This document shows, one piece after another, positions 1-13,500 of a stretch of DNA of 64,000 nt (the first letter of the stretch is position 1; every line of letters starts with the position of its first letter). The position numbers and the translations under genes are program-made. The stretch is taken from NCBI GenBank assembly GCA_023333565.1, contig JAJKFH010003075.1, positions 1,539,501 to 1,603,500 on the forward strand, read 5' to 3'. The stretch comes from Puffinus mauretanicus. Its lineage: Eukaryota; Chordata; Aves; Procellariiformes; Procellariidae. The notes below the pieces were generated by a model. That model was not told where the DNA came from and did not search any database. It worked only from the letters and a program-made list of their open reading frames with translations.

Positions 1-3000
1 ACAAGTTTAAGCCCTAAGTTCACAAGAGTGAGAAGCTTTCTTTGACAATCTAGTCACTTTATGCAGATTTCTGTAAATGTGAACTTACTGTCAATCCATT
101 CCTCTATAAACACATCTATCTCATGTTAATACTGTCAATAGGACACTAAATATCATTCTTGCTTTAGAAGGTTAAAATGAACTGGGAAGACATTGTGGGA
201 GACACTTGTACTGCTGTAACCGGTCTTGACTTGACTTTGCTCTGCAAATAAACCAGAATGTCAGTTTAACTTGCTGTCACCTAACATCTGTCACTACACT
301 CCTGGCCAAACAAGCTAGGGAAATGGGTGACACTGCTCTTTAACTGCGAAGCAGCTTTAACAAGCTCATGTGTACTTCACTTGCTTCTAACGGTGCAGGA
401 AGATCCTCCTTTCGTTTGAGTGGCAGCAGCTTTTGTTCTCAGAACTGAGTTCTAATTTTTATCTCCATAGGCAGCGTAAAATTTCAAGGGGTCAGCGATA
501 ACCTTAAGCTACGTGACAGCCATACCTTTGACACATTAATTCAAATACAGATTAATGCACCTTAACTGGGGAGTGAATAGCTGCATTTTGCGAAGGTAGA
601 GTGGATAACTGTGTCAAATGTTTCGAAAACCCAGAAGATGCTTCTCATCTGGCTCTGGAAATGGACGGAAGCGAAGCTGTCAAATTAGAACAGTCTGCAG
701 GGATATTAGCGAAAGCTTAATTTGTATCCTGCAGTGTCACAAGGATTGTATTTCTACTTTAGGTTTTGGTCAAGCTTTATGTCCTGTGGCAGGCAACCAG
801 GGTGCAACCGACAAGAGCAAGGGTTGTATTGGCTACCGTGATTCTAACACTGCTTTTTTTCTGGAACAATCTAATGGGATAAGAATGGAGTATAACAGAT
901 TAAATATAGGACCGAACTCATTGCTCGCCTAATACTTTAAGTCCTGCTTGTAACATGGAAGCTTGTGTGAGAGAATGACTAATGGCATATCCCACGAGGG
1001 AGCTCCAATAGAGATGCTTTAGGAGATTAAATGATTTAGCCTAGTACCCCTGAAAGCTGTATTTTAAAGGGGCAGAAGTTTAATCTTTGGAATGCGAGTT
1101 CCTTCAATAAAATTACACTTTAATTAAAGTGTCTCATTCACAAAGCTACAGGTAAGGGTATATCAGCAATTTAATGATAAAATTCTATTTTTAAGGGGTT
1201 ATAACTTTGAAAGTTGGTGTTCAGGTTTTTTCCTGCTGGGATAATTGACCTGACCTCCTGAAGATCTCTTTGATAACAGGACTCTGTGCACTTTATGTCA
1301 ATAACTTTGATTCAAAGCTTTAGCTATTCTGCTATATTCAGAAGAGGTAGGATTCAGATCTCAGCTCCTTGGTATAAATCAGCAACAACTCTACTGAGTT
1401 AATGTAGTTGCAACAGTTTAAAGTGAGTGCAACTGATGGAAGAACTGTGCAGAAAGATTTCTTCCCAAAGGGTAGTATAATATTTAAAAATAAAAACGGG
1501 TAGCAAAAATAATAATGGATAAATGTTCACGACAAAGGACAATAGAAAAAACATGCAAGTCAGCTTCGCTGCAACACTAGTAGAACAGCTATACATATGC
1601 TGCCAGAATGTCATTTTGATTCAGGATAGTGTTTGGGGAAAATAAAGGATTTTGGAGCCAGGAAAATACTAATTCAGGAAATAATAGCTTGTTAATTTAA
1701 AAGGCTTTTAAGTGATGCTGTTAAAGAAACACACTGTGGCAACATTATTTAAAAGGCCATTTTGGTAGGTTTTATTACCCACAATACAACCATCTTGGAC
1801 ATTTTCTGTTGTTGTTGGCATGCTTAGAAGACATTGCAATGCATGACCGGCCAGGTCAATTCCGATTCTCAGCAACACATTGCATGCTGCTGAAGCAGAG
1901 TATTAGGAGAAGCCTTGTCATTTCGCTGGTTTTGAAATCTTACGTGTCCCATCACAATTATGATTGTGATTATTTTTTTTAAAACAAGTTAAGGGAGCTA
2001 AGTACCAAAATCCTATTGAAGTTCAATAACTTTAAAATCCCAATCTACTTTTTAAAACCTAACATACTGTACAATGCAAATGCAACTATTTCAGAAGTCA
2101 AAAGTATATATTCCTATCATTCAGTTCAGGACCCGTTTTCTTTTTCAGAAAAAGATGTATTACAAACTTAATCCATTTAGGCTTCCAGGAAGCTAGACAC
2201 AAAACTGCTTTGGAACCATATGATCACAAGAGTATGTAAGATTACTAAGCTGGAAAATTCACCCACCTTGTCATGTTAAGATTTGTCTAAGAGAGTTACT
2301 TAAAGGTTACTATTGGCTATTCCAGAGAAAGCTCTTTAGGATCCTACCTAAATGTGAAACAGATACTTTATAATTAAGAGTTTAGGGGATTTCTGGTGTT
2401 TTTCAATATAAACATGGCCTATGAATATCACTTAGGGAAAATTCTGGGTTTATGAAATTGAGGTGGCACTGCTGAGGAAACCCAACTTTATTACAACCGC
2501 CTTAAACATTCTCTGAAACTTATTTTCAGGAGACAGCCAAGTACAGCAGCTATCCTAATATACAGCAGTTCAGTTCAACTATCTATAAGCTGTCTTTCTA
2601 TAGAAAGACTAGAATGTAATATATAGGTGGGAGGAGCAGTGGTAACTGCATAAACCATAAACACTTCTGTCACTGATTTACATAACATTATTAGTCAGTT
2701 CACAAAACAACCTGCCCTTTCCTGAGTCTAACCCTCCACATACTGAATAGAAACGTAGTATTTACAGACATTCATATTTGGAAAGTCCCTTGAAGGGACA
2801 GACATGTTAGCAGTGCAAAGGAACATTCTAATATAAGTACGTGTAATGAAAGTAAAAGTAGATCTGTTTTTATTACTGATGAATTATGAGGGGAACATGC
2901 AAATGTGTTGCATATATGAACTGTGTAATTACTAATTAATTCATTCACTTTGTGATTCCAACTGAATTACAAAACTAGAATTATATACAAGGAGGACTGA

Positions 3001-3302
3001 TTTTGTTGTTCTCTGTGCAGATCCTGTGAAACTATTTCAATAGTCAGACAAAAAGCTCAGGACAGTATTTTTAGAGTGAGGCTGACAAAGTTAGATGCAT
3101 GTGCTTAATTCCTCCAGACATGACCCATCTATGCTTTCAAGTAATCTACTTGCCTTTACCAGGAATTAGATATTAATATGAAATGTTTAAAATTTAAACC
3201 CACAAAACTACTGGCAATTGGAAACCCCACTTTTTAATGTTAAATGAGAGATCAAAGCAGAGTAAAAACAACTTAAAACTGGTTTTGTGATCCAGTTCTT
3301 AC
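1..3302 (-). other. USH2A: USH2A intron 61 (partial)
   Basis: This is AT-rich intron following exon 61. I looked for human exon 62 (an FN3 segment in phase 0) on the minus strand and did not see it, so it should lie to the left of the window. An open frame at 618-932 on the plus strand has no recognisable domain or splice context and is taken as chance. An 18-bp palindrome is listed separately. Nothing else is evident. Confidence 0.8.
1115..1132. repeat. 18-bp perfect palindrome with TAATTA core
   Basis: The sequence acactttaattaaagtgt equals its own reverse complement over all 18 bases. Its centre contains the homeodomain-type core TAATTA. It lies in intron 61. Function is unknown, and a chance origin in AT-rich DNA is possible. 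Confidence 0.6.
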
Positions 3303-3657
3303 CATTACAGTTAGTGCTGTAACAGCTGGGATGCTAAATGTTGGATCGCTGCGTTTTTCTTGATAGACTACTCGATACAGAGATATAACACCATTGGGAG
3401 AGACAGGCTGGGTCCAGTTCAACTGCACTGAGTATGCACTTGTTGCTTGTGCCCAAGGGGCTCCCATGCCCCATGGGGAAGCCTCCAGAGTTTGGGTTGA
3501 AGCCCACAGGCTGTCCACTGACCCCACAGCATTTTGAGCTCTGACACGATATTCGTAGAGAGTAAAAGGCTGTAGAGCATCGGACGCATCAATAAATTCC
3601 AAAGTTCCTTCAGCCCAGATGAACAAAAGCAGCTCTTCTTGACTGCCCACAGGACGT
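3303..3657 (-). CDS. USH2A: USH2A exon 61 (FN3 end plus most of another FN3 start)
   Basis: This is the largest exon in the window, 355 bp, and the last in gene order. The acceptor is tttcag and the donor AATG|gtaaga; it enters in phase 2 and ends on a full codon. The translation RRPVGSQEELLLFIWAEG goes through ALQPFTLYEYRVRAQNAV and VDSLWASTQTLEA, closing an FN3 repeat. GAPWAQATSAYSVQLNWTQ then reaches SPNGVISLYRVVYQEKRSD and ends VTALTVM. The W of VDSLW falls exactly on human W3955 (c.11864), a known nonsense site. The 355-bp length equals recalled human exon 61 (c.11712-12066). Confidence 0.97.
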
Positions 3658-6600
3658 CTGAAATTAAATCAAAGGCAACGTGTTCAAAATTGAAAATAAC
3701 TTTAACAGTCCCATGGTAGTAGATCCTGATGTTCTAAATTCAACCTGTACTTCAGAAAAGTACAGAACTTATTTCTATACATTATACACACACGAGAAAC
3801 TGCCTATCTATCTTTGCATCTTAAAAACATTTCCCTGAACTTGTGTTAGGTGCCGAGTAGTGAAGAAGAGATTTTTGAGGCAATCATTTAATTATTCTCC
3901 TTTAACTAGAAGAATACTACAAAACATGTCAAACAAGTGTGCTGTCACAGTCCATAGTAGCAGAGTAGCAATACAACAGCATATCGTCTTTTTAGGATAG
4001 AACACATCAGATATCAGACTTTCAGAATTTAGAATGTGAAACTTTAAATCCATATGTAGTTGCTAAGTAATGACTTGAATTGCAATATCGGTGCAAGTTT
4101 TCAACATTTCTGAAAATCAAACTATTTATGGAGGTACTCACCTCAGGATCCCTCATTTATGGAAAACATATGACCAATTTACTTGAGAAAAACGTTACCT
4201 AGTGAACAAGGGATAAATATTCTATTATGCCCTCAAAACCAAAGCCATGCACTTTTAAATTCTGGTTTGCTCACAATAAATATCCTATTTGTTCTTGCAA
4301 ATGGAATAAGTAATCCCGTGTGCATAAACTTAGCAGAATTTGCAGCTCCACCACAAAAACTCATTAAAATATCACAAGTAGTGCTTTCTGTCATAAACTA
4401 CATATTTTTTCCAATGTTGTTTTTGTTTAAAAATGCAAGCTTAAGATATATGAAGACAATTCACTGTATAGGCTTTTGGCACAATGGGTTTTTATTTTTG
4501 TACCTATGTATATATATATGTATGTACACACACACACACACACATATATACGTATATATTTATATATAGCATTCCTACTACAGATCTGCTTGTGTTGGAC
4601 CTGGTAATATTCTGAGTATCAGAAGAGACAACAGATGATCCTCAGCCCCTTTCTAATGTGGTCCCTTCCAATATATAATTTACAACAGCTGTAGTAAGGC
4701 AAGCACTCATGTTCAAAACAGAGTTATCAAATCAATTCTTTCACTTGGCATAAAAATGTTTGTGTGAAATTAAGTTGGTTACATTTAAACACTGTGATAA
4801 ATCGTGATGACGGTTGTGCTGTACTGCACATGAATTTAAGTATTTCCTCTACTCGTCACAGGAACCTTGGCCTTTGCAGAATGTAAAAGCACTTTCACCC
4901 TCCATGCCAACAACAAAAACCAAATTACATTATCTGCCACTTTTATTGCAAGTAGGGCAAATTTGCAGAAGTAAAATTGGTTTGTCTGACTACTGGGTGT
5001 CATCATCACTACACACACACAGAAGCTGAAGAACATTTCTTTGGCAAGAGAAAATCTGTATTTCACAAATTCTGTCAGATTTTATTTTGTTAGATCAACC
5101 CCAGGAATTACTTTAAAAGTACAAAATGCAACAATTTCTTAAAACTGATAATCTTAACTGCTTGTAATAATATATACCCAGGTATTTACATGCAAATATG
5201 AAGAATATAATGAATACATGTATGTACACAGCTGTTTATTTATCCTTTGTGTATATGCATATATAAGGCATGCATGAATACATTATTTTCTTAGACGAAG
5301 CTAAAGAATTTTTGCTAAACTCTAGGATACGCAGGCTATATGGACACTGTTTAGTTTAAAAGGGTTAAAGCGTGATTTTAAAAAAAAGAAGAGTTTTAAG
5401 GTACAATGTCTCTAGTGTAGTGCAATAGGCAAATTATAAGATGTGTTGATACTGAGAACTCGTTGGCAGAACTGGATGAAGAATGGCAGGTAGAACAGGT
5501 AGGAAAAATTCCCTAGCAGTTCTTTCTCTTGCAACAAAATGTCTGGAAGAGTCAGGGTACAAAATTTCCCATTGACCCCAAAATTTCATCAGCTATTTTT
5601 AATACACTTCCCCATGCTCTATTGTAATGGCAAATTAAGCCTTATGCAGAACTCTCCCCTAGATGCTGTTTACTGACTTAAAGTCACATAATTCTGAAAG
5701 GTGAATCACTGCTATGTCTTTCTCCTGTGCCTAAAAATACAGGTGTTTCCGTGTACTCAAAAACATACCTAAAAAAAATCTCTGTAGGTAAGTGAAAAGA
5801 GAGTATATTTTAGTGCAATAAAGTCACATTTAATAAGTCTTGTCTGACCAAGCAATATGGCACTTAAATGAATAAACAAATTTATGTTTTATAAATTTTT
5901 GAAACTCTGTGATAAACAGGTTTTTTCACACTGAAAGATCAAATATGCCACCAACTGTAAGCTCACGCACAAGCAAAGCTGTACAATGTAGTCTGGTTAA
6001 GTATTTATATCTTATTACTGCTGAATATTTAATGAATGAAACTTATGGTTAGGTAAATGGTTCCATCTGTAGTGCTAAAAACCAGAATATCTTCATGTAT
6101 GAATAAACTTTGAACAGAAGTGGTTGAACAGTCTGTAATCATTTCAATCGTCTTAAGATTTAAGATTCAACTGCTCATTTAACTGGAAGTGTTTCTTATG
6201 TACAATGAACTGCAAAGGAGAATAACATTTCCAAGAGCTGGAAGCTGTCTCTTAATCTGCATAGTCTGATTTGCTGCTTACATTCATTTTAAAGATGCTC
6301 AGATACAGTCATTTTTATAAGGGCAAATTCTCCCTGCCCCACTGCCAATCTGAGCCAGATGACATAGAGAGGAGAATATAATCTTCTTTGTGACAGATAA
6401 CTATAGAGCTGTATGCAGAGGACTGCAGCAACACTAACTGCAACACGCACCCCTCAGCTTTCTTATGTGGAAGGAGACTCAGTGAATCCCTGAGGTCTTG
6501 CAGGTCAACCCAGAATTACTCTTCACATGTTTACCTTTCACCATGCAACAAAAGTACATGTTTTAGCAGTGCCTGCTGTTTTCCTTATCAGAGTGGTAGT

Positions 6601-9581
6601 GAGTTATTTCTAGAAACACTGAGAAGTTCTGGGGTAAAATTAAAACGATTGAGGAAACACACTGTCAAATGTGGGGGAATAACACAATATCAACAAAGCT
6701 CCCCCTCTACCGTTTCACATCCAATTAAACAAAGCAGCCTCACTTATCATTTGGATTCAACAAATCTATACTAATGTAGTTTGTATATTTTTCTTTTCTT
6801 TTTTTGTTTTACAAGTTTTGATGTCAAAAAGTGAACAACAGGAATTTGAGATTATTGCATGCAATATGCTAGTTTAGATTAGGTATTATATCAATTACAG
6901 GTATAAATAAAACCTTTCAGGACGACTTCTACTCAATGACATATCCATCCATAACGATTCTTATATTAAACCATCTACTAATATATGTGCCTTGGAAGCT
7001 GTCTTTGGTGCAGTTCATGGTTAAGGGTATAAGGGTAAGCAATGAATTAATCATAAAGTGTCAGTCTAGAAGCCTCTACACCGCAAGTCACAACAGTCAA
7101 CAGCCACTGAGACATGTCCTCTGTCTTAAATTCCCTCCTGGTTTTTCTGCCTACATTTTCACCATCAGGATTGCTCAGCTAATGAGAGCTATATTACTAA
7201 TTAATATAGTAATTAATTATATTAATTTCACATATACATCTAAATAATATAATCTTACTGAATACAACATAGACACTTTGACAGAAATTCAGACATTTCC
7301 TTCAGCAAGATATGAACCAAAATACTTATAATTTTACAGGCCATATTTCTTTAAGAGTAATTTCGTGCATCTTACACAGTGCATGCTGGTGGTCAACAGA
7401 GAGCAGTTCCATTAGCTGATGTGACCTATATCTTATTAAAATACAGCAAGAAATACATCACTTATTTCCATAATATTATTTTTCCAGACTAGCAATTTCT
7501 GTGGTTGTCACAGGGATGTTATGTAATGATGAATGGGAAGAGAAGTAGATTGGGTGATTGTCTCATGAACCAGATCTTTTCTCATTCACAGCCTCTTCTA
7601 AGTTGTCGTCCCTGCTAGAAAAGTTTTAAAGCCTCAGATCTGTGTTTAAAACCGCTATGTGAATCAAAAATAAAATGTCACCCTCTCTTTTATCATAAAT
7701 TAACATTTTAATTTTTTGGTTTCTAACAAAATGGCTGCAAACTTGCAAGTGCTTTTATGATTCTAGAGGAAAGCATGAGTCCTGCCATTTTAATGCAAAG
7801 ACCTGCACACACACTAGCTCCCCAAGCATTCCAGGTTTTGAGTTAAATGAATTTATTTTGGTGGTGATGCAGTAAGGAAGAGGCACATGATGAAGAAGAA
7901 ATTACATGCCATAACCTCCCATAGAAATACTGCAGTCTTGCTCCTATAACAATGTAAGGCTATGTGTGGCTACAAAATGAAAAAGAACTATGTGCTTACA
8001 TCCCATTTCTGATTTTTTGCAGCTATCTGAGAAAGATTTGATATTGTTGTTGTCTAAGCACATTTAAACTTCAGCTGAAATAACTGCCAAGTGATTCATG
8101 CCTATGTAGGTGAATATAACGATTGTATCTGGAGCCCCAGTGCGCCATTTTCATTTCACTTTAAATAAAAAACAAAATGTATCTATGTCAGTCAGTGCCC
8201 TTCTGCTGTACTCAGAGGTATCAAACAGGCTACAATTATGATTGTGAAGTGATTGTGTCACATTGGAGGAAGGTTTATTGCTTTTGAGTCTGCTAGGCAG
8301 TAACACATTCTGTTTCATATTACTCTTTATATCATTGTTTGGCTGTGACTAGAATAATCAAATGCCATCAAATGCTGTCAAATTCAATTTACAGTATTTT
8401 TCACTGAAGCAGGCTTTCTGCATTATATTTCCTGTTTTCCCTTTCTATGGCTGCCATGGAATAGCAGCGGTAATCATCAGCTTTATTTACAAAACCAACA
8501 GAGTGAAGACATGTCTTGGGCTACAACATACACTTTATTCCTCTTTATACAGGGGAGGGACTTGGGGTTTTTGAACAGACAATTAAAAAAAAGCAAACAA
8601 AAGGATATTTCAAGAGAGCAGGAATTTTTAGAGACTACTAACGTGTTTAAGGCAAAAGTGAATTTATATTAATTATCACTCCTGACTCCAAAAGATAATT
8701 CGATTCCCTGTCTTCTAAGTCACAGCTCTAATATAATAAAATGTCCCAAACTCTTTGTGGGAGGCTAGGTTCAGCCCAGCATGTGTTTGCCACGCATATT
8801 TAGAGTTGGGAAAACCAGGAACTTCAGAGTTTAAATTCCTCTCCAATACATGGCTTGAGTTTTATATTCTCTGACTTTCTGAAGCTATTCAAGAAGGTCC
8901 TTTCAGTGAGCTTTTAAAAAAGGGTCAATGGGTACAGCAGACATCAGTGCTCTGCTACTTTGATACTTCCCTAAACACAGCTATCTATACAGAAAAATCC
9001 TCACGCACAGCTTCTGAAGCTCCTCATAGGGAGTGAGGATGTGTCAGTCAACCACCTAGACAGGGCACCTGAATACAAACACCAAGGAACATAAATAGAT
9101 GCACTTTAATCACACTCCAGATTACTTACTTAGAAACAGGAACATAATTTGTCTTGGAAAATTGATCTGTATTAGGAACCTAGATACCTTTTTTAGCTTT
9201 TAAAAATCTCAGGAATGGTGAATTACTCCTGTTTCCACTCCAAAATTCTCAGTTGTCTATCAGAGAGGATTGAAGAATGTACCTCATGATCTGGGTAAAC
9301 ACAGTGAGAGTATCTATCTTACAATTTTTGTCTGTCCCTTTGAATTTTTAAAAATATATTTTCACCCGCTTTTTGTCATTTGTAGATCAGGAAGATGATT
9401 CTTGTCTCAGCTCGTATTCTCAACTTGTCCATCCATAGATCAGCATCTTACCTTAGCATTTGAAAGGTAATATGTATTTTACCATATACTTCTGCACTTT
9501 TTTTCACCTCCCAGCATATCAAGGAATAAAGAAATGGACAGTTCAATACGACTAAGAATCTGAGGTGATAAAAGTATTTAC
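3658..9581 (-). other. USH2A: USH2A intron 60
   Basis: A 5.9-kb AT-rich intron between exons 60 and 61. It carries a CA/TA microsatellite near 4,508-4,568. An AT-only stretch around 7,190-7,232 can form small hairpins. No exon-like frame or recognisable transposon was found. Confidence 0.85.
4508..4568. repeat. compound TA/CA/TA microsatellite
   Basis: A run of TA dinucleotides is followed by about nine CA units and then TA-rich sequence with one CG interruption. It is a simple alternating purine-pyrimidine tract in intron 60, probably length-polymorphic. Confidence 0.9.
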
Positions 9582-9744
9582 CTGTGAATAAAGTAGTTAG
9601 TAATGATGCCATTTGGCTTCTTAGGTGGTGCCCATTTCACTTCTATGAGTGCAGATCCCATTGCTTTAACGACAGGTGGGCTCAATTCTCTAGGAGGTGC
9701 TTCTGCAGTTCTTGAATATGTTTGACCACCCACTCCACACCCAC
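9582..9744 (-). CDS. USH2A: USH2A exon 60 (FN3 end, next FN3 start)
   Basis: This 163-bp exon has acceptor ttgtag and donor ACAG|gtaaat, entering in phase 1 and leaving two bases. The translation GGCGVGGQTYSRTAEAPP ends one repeat. SPPVVKAMGSALIEVKW with PKKPNGIITNYFIH begins the next. The glycine-rich GGCGVGG segment contains the partner of the exon 59 cysteine. Length equals recalled human exon 60 (c.11549-11711). Confidence 0.95.
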
Positions 9745-10382
9745 CTACAAAATCAGTAGTTTGGTTAGTAATGAGAGCTTCTACCTCAACAAAAAAATAC
9801 AGCAAAAGCAAATGAATGTCAAGTAAACAAGCTTCTGATGAAATGGTGCCTCATTTCACCTCATTTCATTATTAAATACTCATTTAAATTACTGCAACTC
9901 CACTGATGAATTACTCCTGATTTTCACCAGTGCAGGTGAGCGGAGAATTGTTTCCAGAGTGTCATTTTAGAAAGACTTATTTCAATAGAGTTTTGAAAAT
10001 TTCCATTGAAGTCAAGGAATTTTGTAATATTTGGGCTCTTCTTTCCTGTCTTTATGATTACCACTTCTTGTTGGTGAGCAGTTACAGAACTGACTTTGTT
10101 CTGTATGCACATTTTCAAAAATTGTTAAGCTATTTGTGAAGAGCTTTTAATAAAATGGCACATATTACCTAAAACACATTTTTTAAATCTCCATTTAAAA
10201 TATTCATGATATAACATGGAGAAATATTTAATGCTTCATTCAGTGCTAGGCTTTCTTTTTACTAGGTAAACATTTGACTCCAATGTAGAAATAAGATTTT
10301 ATCTGTTTTGCTGAGTTGAATCTATCTGGAAAATCTCCATTCCCTTCCAGTCACAGAGGTTAGTCCTTTAAAATCATCTTAC
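9745..10382 (-). other. USH2A: USH2A intron 59
   Basis: A short intron of 638 bp. Overlapping open frames on both strands near 9,924-10,139 show no domain and are chance. Nothing else was seen. Confidence 0.88.
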
Positions 10383-10541
10383 CATTCTGGCATGCTTGTA
10401 TTCTTATCTCATACAGGGTGTAAGGATCTAGGCCATCAACAAAAGCAAAATGTGCCTGTCCTACTGGCTTCATCAGTAGAGCGGGACTGCTCGCATTTAG
10501 TAAGATGTTGTATTCCAAAGGCACATTGACAATGAATATCC
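10383..10541 (-). CDS. USH2A: USH2A exon 59 (FN3 strands C to F)
   Basis: This 159-bp phase 1-1 exon has acceptor aacag and donor AATG|gtaaga. The translation [20 protein letters not shown] continues to [20 protein letters not shown]. It is the middle of the FN3 repeat that starts in exon 58. The sequon NAS is specific to the loop after strand C. The final ACQNG continues into exon 60, where the partner cysteine is found. Length equals recalled human exon 59 (c.11390-11548). Confidence 0.95.
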
Positions 10542-13500
10542 CTGTTATGAAACAGAAGAACCAGTGATTATCTGAAATACTAACAACAGTGCAGGAAAAC
10601 TTCAAAGAGGCATTCATCATATGCAATTTTAAACGTAAGCCCCCTCTGGAGGTTTTACGTACTGCCTCTTTTGGAAACTACAACCATTTAAATACAAACT
10701 GAAACAGATCCGTCTGCAGATCACAACTGGAAGACAGACATTACAGTTCTTAGTTAAAAATCAAAATTCAATTCAGTCAATGCCTGTGTTGCAATTGCTA
10801 CTTCTGGGAAGAGTGACCTTATGACTGGGAACCAGGCAGTTTTTATTTCTTTATTTTAGAGGAGCAACAGCTACTAAGCACTGCTGTTTGAATATAGAGT
10901 CATATGATCAAAAAAGTGAATTGCCACCATTCAGCAAATTATCCCTTTTTAGCCCAGCAGCAGTAGCTGAGTGTAGGTTCTTAGCCTGCTTTACCAGTAA
11001 AGTACAATATAGTAGCTTGAACCAAGAAACATATAATTTCAACTGATATAAAACCAGACTGTTTAGTTTTTGTTGAAGAAAAAAAACCCTCAATTTTTAC
11101 TATTTTGTTTTAATTCAAACATTTTCCCCATCTATTCCTCTTCCCATGCTGTCAACTCCTAATTTTCCAGTTCTGTTGAGAAGCTGAAAAAATCAGTTTC
11201 TCCACGAGAACAAGCTAAGCCATATGCCATCCCCTCAGAATGATCAGCAAAGGTTCCTGGATCTTCTATTGTTTCCTCCCACGTGACTTCTCAAGGGTTT
11301 GGTTTTTTTTTGGCTTTGTTTTGTAATTAGGAAATGGGCTGTAGCCTTTTTATTTTTTGTCCACTATAGGCTGTTCTATGCAGACAGCAGCAATTTCATA
11401 AAACCAAGACCAAAGAGTGTCTGTTAAATGTGTTTCCTTCATTCTGCAGTCACGTAAGGTACAGCCTTAAGAAAGAATAAAGTACAAAGTAGACAAGGCA
11501 CCTTTCTGAATGAGGCAAGATGTATCTGATTAGTAAGAGCATATCCCTCTTTCAACACACCACCTACTTTAGATGTCACAGAGATATCTTTGTGATTGCA
11601 CCAAGAACCAGATGCCTATGAGCAGTTCTGAGACTTGTCCAGATCTTGAGAATCTTTCCATTTGTAACTTTGGAAAACAACTCCATTTTTTCTCCTAATT
11701 GTGGTTTTGGTCCTTTCCTGATAAAGTATCTACATTGATACTGTTACCCTGAAGCTACAAAGAGCACTTTTTTCCACTGTTGTGCATGTTTTCAGATGGA
11801 TTTTTTTAGCTAAGTATGTATGTGAATATGCACATTAACTAAAAAAAATGTTTACAAGAAATCAGAGAGATTTCAAGTTTCTTTGTGGTACTATAAACAA
11901 CTGATGTCCTTTGGAAGATCAGAAAAATCTTTGAAATACCAAGTTTTTGCAATTCTCAGAAGAAAAAGAGGACATAAAAATCCCAAAGAAATAAGATGCT
12001 GCTGCCTTACTAGATGCTAAACAAAGGAAATGCCATTACATGAAAAAGCTGAAAAAATACCCCTGAAGTGGAGGCATGACTTCAATCTTATTCAACTACT
12101 CAGCTTACAGGAAGATGCTGATATTAGTCATTGGAAGAGATGAAGGGAGAAGACGACAGAAAGTAAAAAAATCCCACTGTAAAATTTTCCTTTCTCAGTG
12201 TAAAAGTTTCAAGGAAAACACCAAGATCTAATCATTAAGAATGGAATAATAGAAACACAACTTTTAAAGTCGTGCAGGAAGTTACAGAGTAAACCTCTGA
12301 GAAGTGATCTTGAAGTGATCTGCAACACAGAAAATTTTTTTTTTGTCTGTGATATATGGAAGATGAAATGCTCCGGAAGAGTGTGCTTGAGTGTGCATTG
12401 TATAATTATACCAGTAATTAAAGTCATATTATTACAGCTGAACTACCTTTTTCTTTTTTTTTTTTTTCCCTCCCTATAATTGGAGTGCCTGTAAAGGACA
12501 CAACAGAAGATCCGAAAGTGAGCGCTTGAAATTGTAGACGGCACATCAAATAGAAGCCTTTTTTTAATCTTGCAGTTGAGGTCCCCTTCTTCTCCAGTCC
12601 TGACAACAGACCAGATATTTCAGCCAGAAAACCCCGCTATCTTATGAAAGTGACGCATAATTCACTCTTGTGCATCTGATCACTGCATTTATTCTGGGCA
12701 AAATTCACCACAAACCTTTGAAATTGGAACTATTCAGAATGCTTGATTTCCCAAGGAAGATTAAATACAAACAAGGACAGCTGAATCCAGCCATCAATAT
12801 GCAGCAAAGCACACTTATTTCAAAATAATTGACCTATCCATGTCCAACATTCAGTCCATATATTTTAGCAGAAATGCTAAAAAACCCCAAACAACCAAAA
12901 CCCAAAATCTTAAAATTCTGCTAAATGTTGCAATATATTAGGAATGATACCAATAATAAATATGCTCAGGAGAAAAAATATTCTCAAGAAGCGAACATGA
13001 AATTGTAAATAAAACCAAGTAAGCATCCTGAAAAAATCCAATATCCAATGGGAATGCTTCTACACTTTGATGAAATTCATCAGATGCTAAGATCAAAGGA
13101 TCACTTTATAATCTGAAAAATAAAAAATATATACTCATAAAACACAGAAACTTGTAAAAAACCCCTTTCTTCCAGAATAGTCTTCAGCATCTGCAGCCAG
13201 TCTGAAACTACTACCTTGCGTGCTCTGATGACTGAAGGAAACAAAATGGGCATATTTGTTAAACTCAGCTGGGAAACCACACGACTTGGTTAGTTCCAGA
13301 GTTCATAAATTTATGTCAGAATAAAAGGAACTGTAAAAGCACAAGTGAACCAATTTACTCTAAGTGCAAATGGCAGTTTTGTTATTTGGTGTCAAAGTTA
13401 CCATGAGCACAATGACAACCTGCCATAACACATTTTCATGTTCACTAAAGAACAAGGATCTAGTTGGTTAATATTCCCAGCAATACTCTTTTTCATAATT

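Noticed and set aside
618..932. A 104-codon open frame on the plus strand
   Set aside because: It has no recognisable motif, lies inside intron 61 and has no supporting splice or promoter context.
4183..4569. A 128-codon plus-strand open frame ending in a CA/TA repeat
   Set aside because: Its hydrophobic C-terminus is just translated microsatellite. No homologous domain is visible.
4621..4680. Possible CR1 3' end (gtggtcccttccaatatataa)
   Set aside because: Only about a dozen bases resemble the CR1 end. The diagnostic terminal octamer repeats are absent and there is no upstream element sequence.
7190..7232. AT-only inverted repeats (attacta / tagtaat)
   Set aside because: The seven-base stem lies in pure AT sequence, so it is expected by chance.
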